Under the pieces are notes generated by a model that saw nothing but the letters and a program-made list of their open reading frames with translations, searched no databases and had not been told where the DNA came from. The translations under genes were made by a program, and so were the position numbers. DNA of 8,382 nt from Proteobacteria bacterium UBA664 (GTDB taxonomy: Bacteria > Pseudomonadota > Gammaproteobacteria > UBA7966): assembly GCA_002299125.1 (NCBI GenBank), contig DBNU01000235.1:1-8382 (forward strand), read 5' to 3'. Below, piece by piece: positions 5,269 to 8,382 of the stretch; the first letter of the stretch is position 1, and every line of letters starts with the position of its first letter.

Positions 5269-6048
5269 ATGCTTGGCTGTCGTCGGCTGCCTTGGGTGTT
5301 GGCGGGGTGCGTCCTCTCCTGCCTGCTGCCGATCGCGGTGTCCGCGCAGGGTGTCGCGCGGGAGACAGAGGATCCGGAGCTGGCGGGAGGCAACGGTGCC
5401 CTGGCCCATCGGCAACGCCCTCACATACCTGAGCCCATGTTCTTCGATCTCGTCCGTCCGCTGGGCGCGCGCCAGGGCGAGCTGGAAGTCAACACGCTGG
5501 CGCGTCGCACACTCAACTCGGGGCATTTCGGCTGGGCACCGGAGATCGAGTACGCCTTTCGGGACGGGCTGGCAGTGGAGTTCGAGCTCCCTTTCGAGGG
5601 TAGTCACCTCGAGGAGTACAAGTTCGCACTCCAGGGCACGCTCGGTACCTTCGCCGGGGAACGTGCCGTCCATGGGTGGCAGACGATTGGGCGCCTCGGG
5701 CGCGGCGGCGTGGCGGATTCCGTGGATCTGCTGTATCTGATTGGGACCAACGGCTCATTGCCAATGATGCATATGTTCGGTGTGCGCCGTGATGTCCGCG
5801 GTGGCACGCACACCGTGGGGCTGGTCAACAGCAGCGTGTTCCGTCCGCTTTCGGCGCACTCGACCATCGGCCTCGAGGTCAATCTGGAGATCGAGGAGCG
5901 CTTCACCACCCGCGCACGGGTCCTGCCCCAGATCCATCACGATCTGCATCGGCACATGACTCTGCAACTCGGGGCCGGCCCATCCTGGATCGAGGGCAAG
6001 CGCCGGCCCGAGCCGCTGGTGACAGGGCGTCTCATCTACGTCTTCTGA
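5269..6048 (+). CDS. Exported protein, probable outer-membrane beta-barrel
   Basis: A 259-residue protein with a signal peptide: Arg5-Arg6, a hydrophobic stretch (9-24) and likely cleavage after Val-Ser-Ala26. The mature part alternates short amphipathic strands with turns (for example GELEVNTLARRTL, EIEYAFRDGLAVEFELPFEG, GLEVNLEIEERFTTRARVL) and ends with LIYVF, a terminal Phe as in proteins inserted by the Bam complex. No Pfam family is certain. GGGAG lies nine bases before the ATG. It follows the kinase by 151 bases on the same strand, without a clear terminator between, so it may be in the same operon or under control of the regulator. A pore, a lipid-binding barrel or an envelope sensor are all possible. 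Confidence 0.82.
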   Translation: MLGCRRLPWVLAGCVLSCLLPIAVSAQGVARETEDPELAGGNGALAHRQRPHIPEPMFFDLVRPLGARQGELEVNTLARRTLNSGHFGWAPEIEYAFRDGLAVEFELPFEGSHLEEYKFALQGTLGTFAGERAVHGWQTIGRLGRGGVADSVDLLYLIGTNGSLPMMHMFGVRRDVRGGTHTVGLVNSSVFRPLSAHSTIGLEVNLEIEERFTTRARVLPQIHHDLHRHMTLQLGAGPSWIEGKRRPEPLVTGRLIYVF

Positions 6049-6065
6049 GGGAAGTCCAAGGTTCG

Positions 6066-6101
6066 CCCGGAAGGAGCGGACGCAGCTCCCGCTAGTCCGG
6101 G
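6066..6101. terminator. Stem-loop between convergent genes
   Basis: CCCGGA (6066-6071) pairs with TCCGGG (6096-6101), and GGAGC (6073-6077) pairs with GCTCC (6085-6089) inside it. It fills most of the 53 bases between the stops of the beta-barrel gene and the symporter gene, so it could serve both transcripts. There is no T-run on either side, so it is at most a weak or Rho-assisted terminator. Confidence 0.4.
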
Positions 6102-7391
6102 TCAGCCGTTCAGGGCTTTCTGATCGGCGGCGTGGGTTTGCGGCGCCTGATGGTCGCTGGTGTCGTCCCCATCACCCGCTCCTCGGGCATTCAGCCGCGC
6201 ATCCACCACGGCCGCCGCCGCGCCGTCGCCCCAGACGTTGACCGCGGTGCGGAAGCGGTCGAGCAGCCAGTCGACCGCGAGCAGCAACCCGATCCCCTCC
6301 ACCGGCAGGCCGACGGTGGTGAGCACCATCACCAGGGTGACGAGCCCCGCCTCGGGGATCCCGGCCGCGCCGATCGCGGCCAGCGCGGCGAGCAGCACGA
6401 CGATGAACTGCGTCGCCGGATCGAGGGCGATGCCATAGGCCTGGGCGATGAACAGGGCCGCCATGGCCTCGTAGAGGGCGGTGCCGTTCATGTTCAGGGT
6501 CGCCCCGAGGGGGACGACCAGCCGGGCCGTGTGCGGCCGCACGCCGGCGCTCTCCACCGCCATCAGGGTGACGGGCAGGGTGGCGGTGGAACTCGCGGTC
6601 GAGAAGGCGGTGATGAGCGCGGTCAGCATCTGCCGGGGCAGTGCACGTGCGTGCACGGGGGCCAGGATCCGCAGCAGGGCCAGCAGCAGCAGTGCCTGCA
6701 GGCCGAGCCCGAGCAGCACGACGCCAAGCCACCAGAGCAGACTCGTGACCAGAGCGGACAGGCCCTCCCAGCCCCCGGCACTGGCAAGCTGGAAGGCCAC
6801 GAGGGCGCCGAGGCCGATCGGGGCGACGGCTATCAGCCAGCCGACCATGCGCGCAAGTGCGGCGTTCATCGACTCGAAGAAGCCGGCCGCTGCCCGCCCT
6901 TCGGTACCGAGGCTCCTGAGACTCGCACCCAGCGCCAGGGCGAAGAGCAGGAGGGGCAGGAGTTGCATCTCCGCCGCCGCCCTGACCAGATTGGGCTGGA
7001 TGAACAGCCCGAGCAGTTCGCCGGGCCCGAGCGGGGGGCGCTCTGCGAGTGCCGGTGACGTACTGCCGGTGACGACTGGATAACCCACGCCGGGCTGCAG
7101 CAGATTCACCAGCGCGAGACCCAGGGCGGCGGCGAGGAGGGTCGTGCCGATGAAGAACAGCAGCGTCATACCGGCGGCACGACCGAGGCGCAGACCATCG
7201 CCGATGCCGGTCACCCCGCTCACCATCGCGCAGAAGGTGAGCGGCAACACCAGCAGTTTCAGCAGATCGAGGAAGGCGAAGGCGAGCGGTTCGAGCGCGA
7301 GGGCGAAGGGCCGCGCGAAAAGGCCGAGGGCGACGCCGGCCGCGAGCCCCAGGGCCATGGCTCCGAGGCGCGGGGCGGGTGTCACACTCAC
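6102..7391 (-). CDS. SLC1/DAACS-family acidic amino acid:cation symporter
   Basis: A 429-residue inner-membrane carrier that should take up glutamate, aspartate or a related dicarboxylate with sodium or protons. Seen: hairpin 1 motif STASSTATLP (264-273), helix 7 NMNGT (300-304), hairpin 2 AGIPEAGLVT (343-352), and helix 8 VDWLLDRFRTAVNVWGD (373-389). Asp378, Arg381 and Asn385 align with GltPh Asp394, Arg397 and Asn401, which hold the amino and side-chain carboxyl groups, so an acidic amino acid is favoured over a neutral one. Arg379 matches the extra helix-8 arginine of human EAATs. The third-sodium-site ligands differ from GltPh (Asn302 for Asp, Phe80 for Tyr). The start is GTG 7391; ATG 7358 is an alternative, and neither has a strong ribosome site. 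The hydrophilic tail from about 400 is rich in Asp and His. fabI lies 207 bases upstream. Confidence 0.93.
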   Translation of the reverse strand: MSVTPAPRLGAMALGLAAGVALGLFARPFALALEPLAFAFLDLLKLLVLPLTFCAMVSGVTGIGDGLRLGRAAGMTLLFFIGTTLLAAALGLALVNLLQPGVGYPVVTGSTSPALAERPPLGPGELLGLFIQPNLVRAAAEMQLLPLLLFALALGASLRSLGTEGRAAAGFFESMNAALARMVGWLIAVAPIGLGALVAFQLASAGGWEGLSALVTSLLWWLGVVLLGLGLQALLLLALLRILAPVHARALPRQMLTALITAFSTASSTATLPVTLMAVESAGVRPHTARLVVPLGATLNMNGTALYEAMAALFIAQAYGIALDPATQFIVVLLAALAAIGAAGIPEAGLVTLVMVLTTVGLPVEGIGLLLAVDWLLDRFRTAVNVWGDGAAAAVVDARLNARGAGDGDDTSDHQAPQTHAADQKALNG

Positions 7392-7405
7392 ACCGGGCTC
7401 TGGGG

Positions 7406-7462
7406 GCAGGGATGACGGGGAGTGCGACGACCTTCGGTGACGGAGCGCATCGTCATTCCCGC
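7406..7462. repeat. Diverged inverted pair of CGTCATTCCCGC arms
   Basis: GCAGGGATGACG (7406-7417) is the reverse complement of CGTCATTCCCGC (7451-7462) at 10 of 12 positions. The 33 bases between contain no gene. The arms are the same sequence as those of the compact element next to it at 7471-7503, so this looks like a second, decayed member of the same repeat family. It lies in the leader of the symporter gene, ending about 15 bases before its GTG. Confidence 0.5.
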
Positions 7463-7470
7463 CCCTCGTT

Positions 7471-7503
7471 CGTCATTCCCGCGGAGGCGGGAATCCAGTG
7501 ACG
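7471..7503. repeat. Palindromic intergenic repeat (CGTCATTCCCGC type)
   Basis: CGTCA starts the element and TGACG ends it. Inside, ATTCCCGC (7475-7482) pairs perfectly with GCGGGAAT (7487-7494) around GGAG. Elements of this kind, ATTCCC-N-GGGAAT with a GTCA edge and a following CCAG, are dispersed through many proteobacterial genomes, including the dRS3 repeats of Neisseria. The first twelve bases occur again as a direct copy at 7451-7462, exactly 20 bases away. Confidence 0.75.
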
Positions 7504-7542
7504 TTGCACCGTGGCTGCGGAGGGACCGGAACTCCGCCGTAG

Positions 7543-7573
7543 CCTGCCCCCGAGTGCTTTTGTCGAGGGCAGG
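7543..7573 (-). terminator. Stem-loop downstream of fabI
   Basis: CCTGCCC (7543-7549) pairs with GGGCAGG (7567-7573), and after one mismatch CGA (7551-7553) pairs with TCG (7563-7565). The stem begins 25 bases after the fabI stop, where a terminator would be expected. No T-run follows on the minus strand, so it would be a Rho-dependent pause, an attenuator before the symporter gene, or an RNA 3' end stabiliser. Confidence 0.4.
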
Positions 7574-7598
7574 GATGTCGGTATGCCCGAGGGGTTAC

Positions 7599-8378
7599 TC
7601 AGGGCAGCTCACCCATTCCCACGACGTTGAAGCCGCAGTCCGCGTAGGTGATCTCGCCGGTGATGGCGGAGGCGTAATCGCTGCAGAGGAAGGCGCCGAC
7701 ATTGCCGACTTCCTCGATGGTGACGTTGCGACGCAGCGGTGCCGTCTTCTCGACGTGGTCCATGAAGCGGCGGAGGTCCTTCACACCGGAGGCGGCGAGC
7801 GTGCGGATGGGGCCGGCGGAGATGGCGTTGACGCGGATCCCCTCGGGGCCGAGGCTCTGCGCCATGTAGCGCACGTTGGCCTCCAGGCTGGCCTTGGCCA
7901 GGCCCATCACGTTGTAGCTCGGCATGGCGCGCACGGCACCCAGGTAGGAGAGCGTCAGCAGCGCGCCCTGCCGGCCACTCATCTTCGCGCGGGCACGGTC
8001 GGCCAAGGCGGCGAAGCTGTAGGAACTTACTTCGTGGGCGATGCGGAACCCTTCGCGGGTGACCGTCTCAAGGTAGTTGCCCTCGAGTTGTTCCTTCGGG
8101 GCGTAGGCCACCGAGTGCACGAGGATGTCCAGGTGATCCCAGTAGTTGTCCAGCAACTCGAAGACGGCGGCGATCTGTGCGTCGCTCTCGACGTCGCAGG
8201 GGATGCAGATCTCGCTGTCGAGGTCGGCGGCAAGGCCCTCCACCCGTTCGCGCAGGCGTTCATTCTGGTAGGTGAGGGCGATCTGCGCCCCCTCGCGCTT
8301 CATGGCGGAGGCGATGCCCCAGGCGATGGAACGCTGGCTGGCAACGCCGATGATGAGCGCGCGCTTGCCTTCGAGCAT
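7599..8378 (-). CDS. fabI: Enoyl-[acyl-carrier-protein] reductase (NADH), FabI
   Basis: FabI reduces the trans-2 double bond of enoyl-ACP with NADH, the last step of each elongation cycle of type II fatty-acid synthesis, in the cytoplasm; it is the triclosan and isoniazid-type drug target class. The 259 residues cover the family: the cofactor site GVASQRSIAWGIA (11-23), CDV (61-63), HSVAYAP (88-94), the catalytic set Tyr145, Tyr155 and Lys162 in SYLGAVRAMPSYNVMGLAK, SAGPIRTLAA (187-196), and the C-terminal GFNVVGM. Length is close to the 262 residues of E. coli FabI. The ATG at 8378 is four bases from the window edge. The bases just before it (GACC on the minus strand) fit an ATG-ACC-ATG start, so the real N-terminus may be two residues longer, outside the window. 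The symporter gene follows on the same strand. Confidence 0.97.
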   Translation of the reverse strand: MLEGKRALIIGVASQRSIAWGIASAMKREGAQIALTYQNERLRERVEGLAADLDSEICIPCDVESDAQIAAVFELLDNYWDHLDILVHSVAYAPKEQLEGNYLETVTREGFRIAHEVSSYSFAALADRARAKMSGRQGALLTLSYLGAVRAMPSYNVMGLAKASLEANVRYMAQSLGPEGIRVNAISAGPIRTLAASGVKDLRRFMDHVEKTAPLRRNVTIEEVGNVGAFLCSDYASAITGEITYADCGFNVVGMGELP

Positions 8379-8382
8379 GGTC

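Noticed and set aside
5299..5322. Lipoprotein signal (LAGC at residues 11-14) in the beta-barrel protein
   Set aside because: The cysteine comes too early, with almost no hydrophobic stretch before it and a long one after it; cleavage after Val-Ser-Ala26 by signal peptidase I fits better.
6132..7058. Long plus-strand open frame opposite the symporter
   Set aside because: Gly/Gln/Arg/Asp/His-rich composition typical of an antisense shadow of a hydrophobic, GC-rich membrane protein gene.
1..8382. CRISPR array, tRNA, rRNA, insertion sequence or phage genes
   Set aside because: No regularly spaced direct repeats, cloverleaf sequence, transposase, integrase or structural phage protein could be seen on either strand.

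Overview
The window is 8.4 kb of GC-rich bacterial chromosome. Strong G/C bias at third codon positions, Shine-Dalgarno sites of the AGGAGG type, a complete FabI and an OmpR/EnvZ-type two-component pair suggest a high-GC gammaproteobacterium, perhaps Chromatiales or Ectothiorhodospiraceae-like. The lineage is an inference; no rRNA or tRNA is present to fix it.

Left part (1-2020) is accessory in character, with small genes on the minus strand in a lot of non-coding DNA. Reading leftwards these are a GYD-domain protein (1485-1192), a compact cysteine-type protein tyrosine/dual-specificity phosphatase (927-430), and a short ORF (397-176) that looks like the C-terminal half of a DUF6883-type protein. 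The first two genes carry the same two-part motif upstream (AGACTACA, five variable bases, then the near-palindrome GATCCGACGGAT), so they may share a regulator or promoter. A long nested inverted repeat lies between them. The left edge holds a GC-rich imperfect inverted repeat and perhaps the last codons of another gene. The 535-bp stretch before the next gene contains hairpins and a symmetric ACTATAGT box but no convincing gene.

Middle part (2021-6048) is on the plus strand: a 212-aa cytoplasmic protein of unknown function, a roughly 400-bp gap with one doubtful ORF, an OmpR/PhoB-type response regulator, its membrane histidine kinase one base later with a TTG start, and an exported, probably outer-membrane beta-barrel protein. 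The last three look like one signalling unit whose output may include the envelope protein.

Right part (6102-8378) is on the minus strand: fabI (enoyl-ACP reductase, essential fatty-acid synthesis) followed by an SLC1/DAACS-family glutamate/aspartate-type symporter. The 207-bp gap between them holds a proteobacterial-style palindromic repeat built on CGTCATTCCCGC and stem-loops. The symporter meets the beta-barrel gene tail to tail over a stem-loop.

The clear, ordinary parts are the two-component system, the symporter and fabI. The parts most worth a second look are the shared upstream motif and inverted repeats of the phosphatase/GYD region, the truncated DUF6883-like ORF, and the altered third-sodium-site residues of the symporter.
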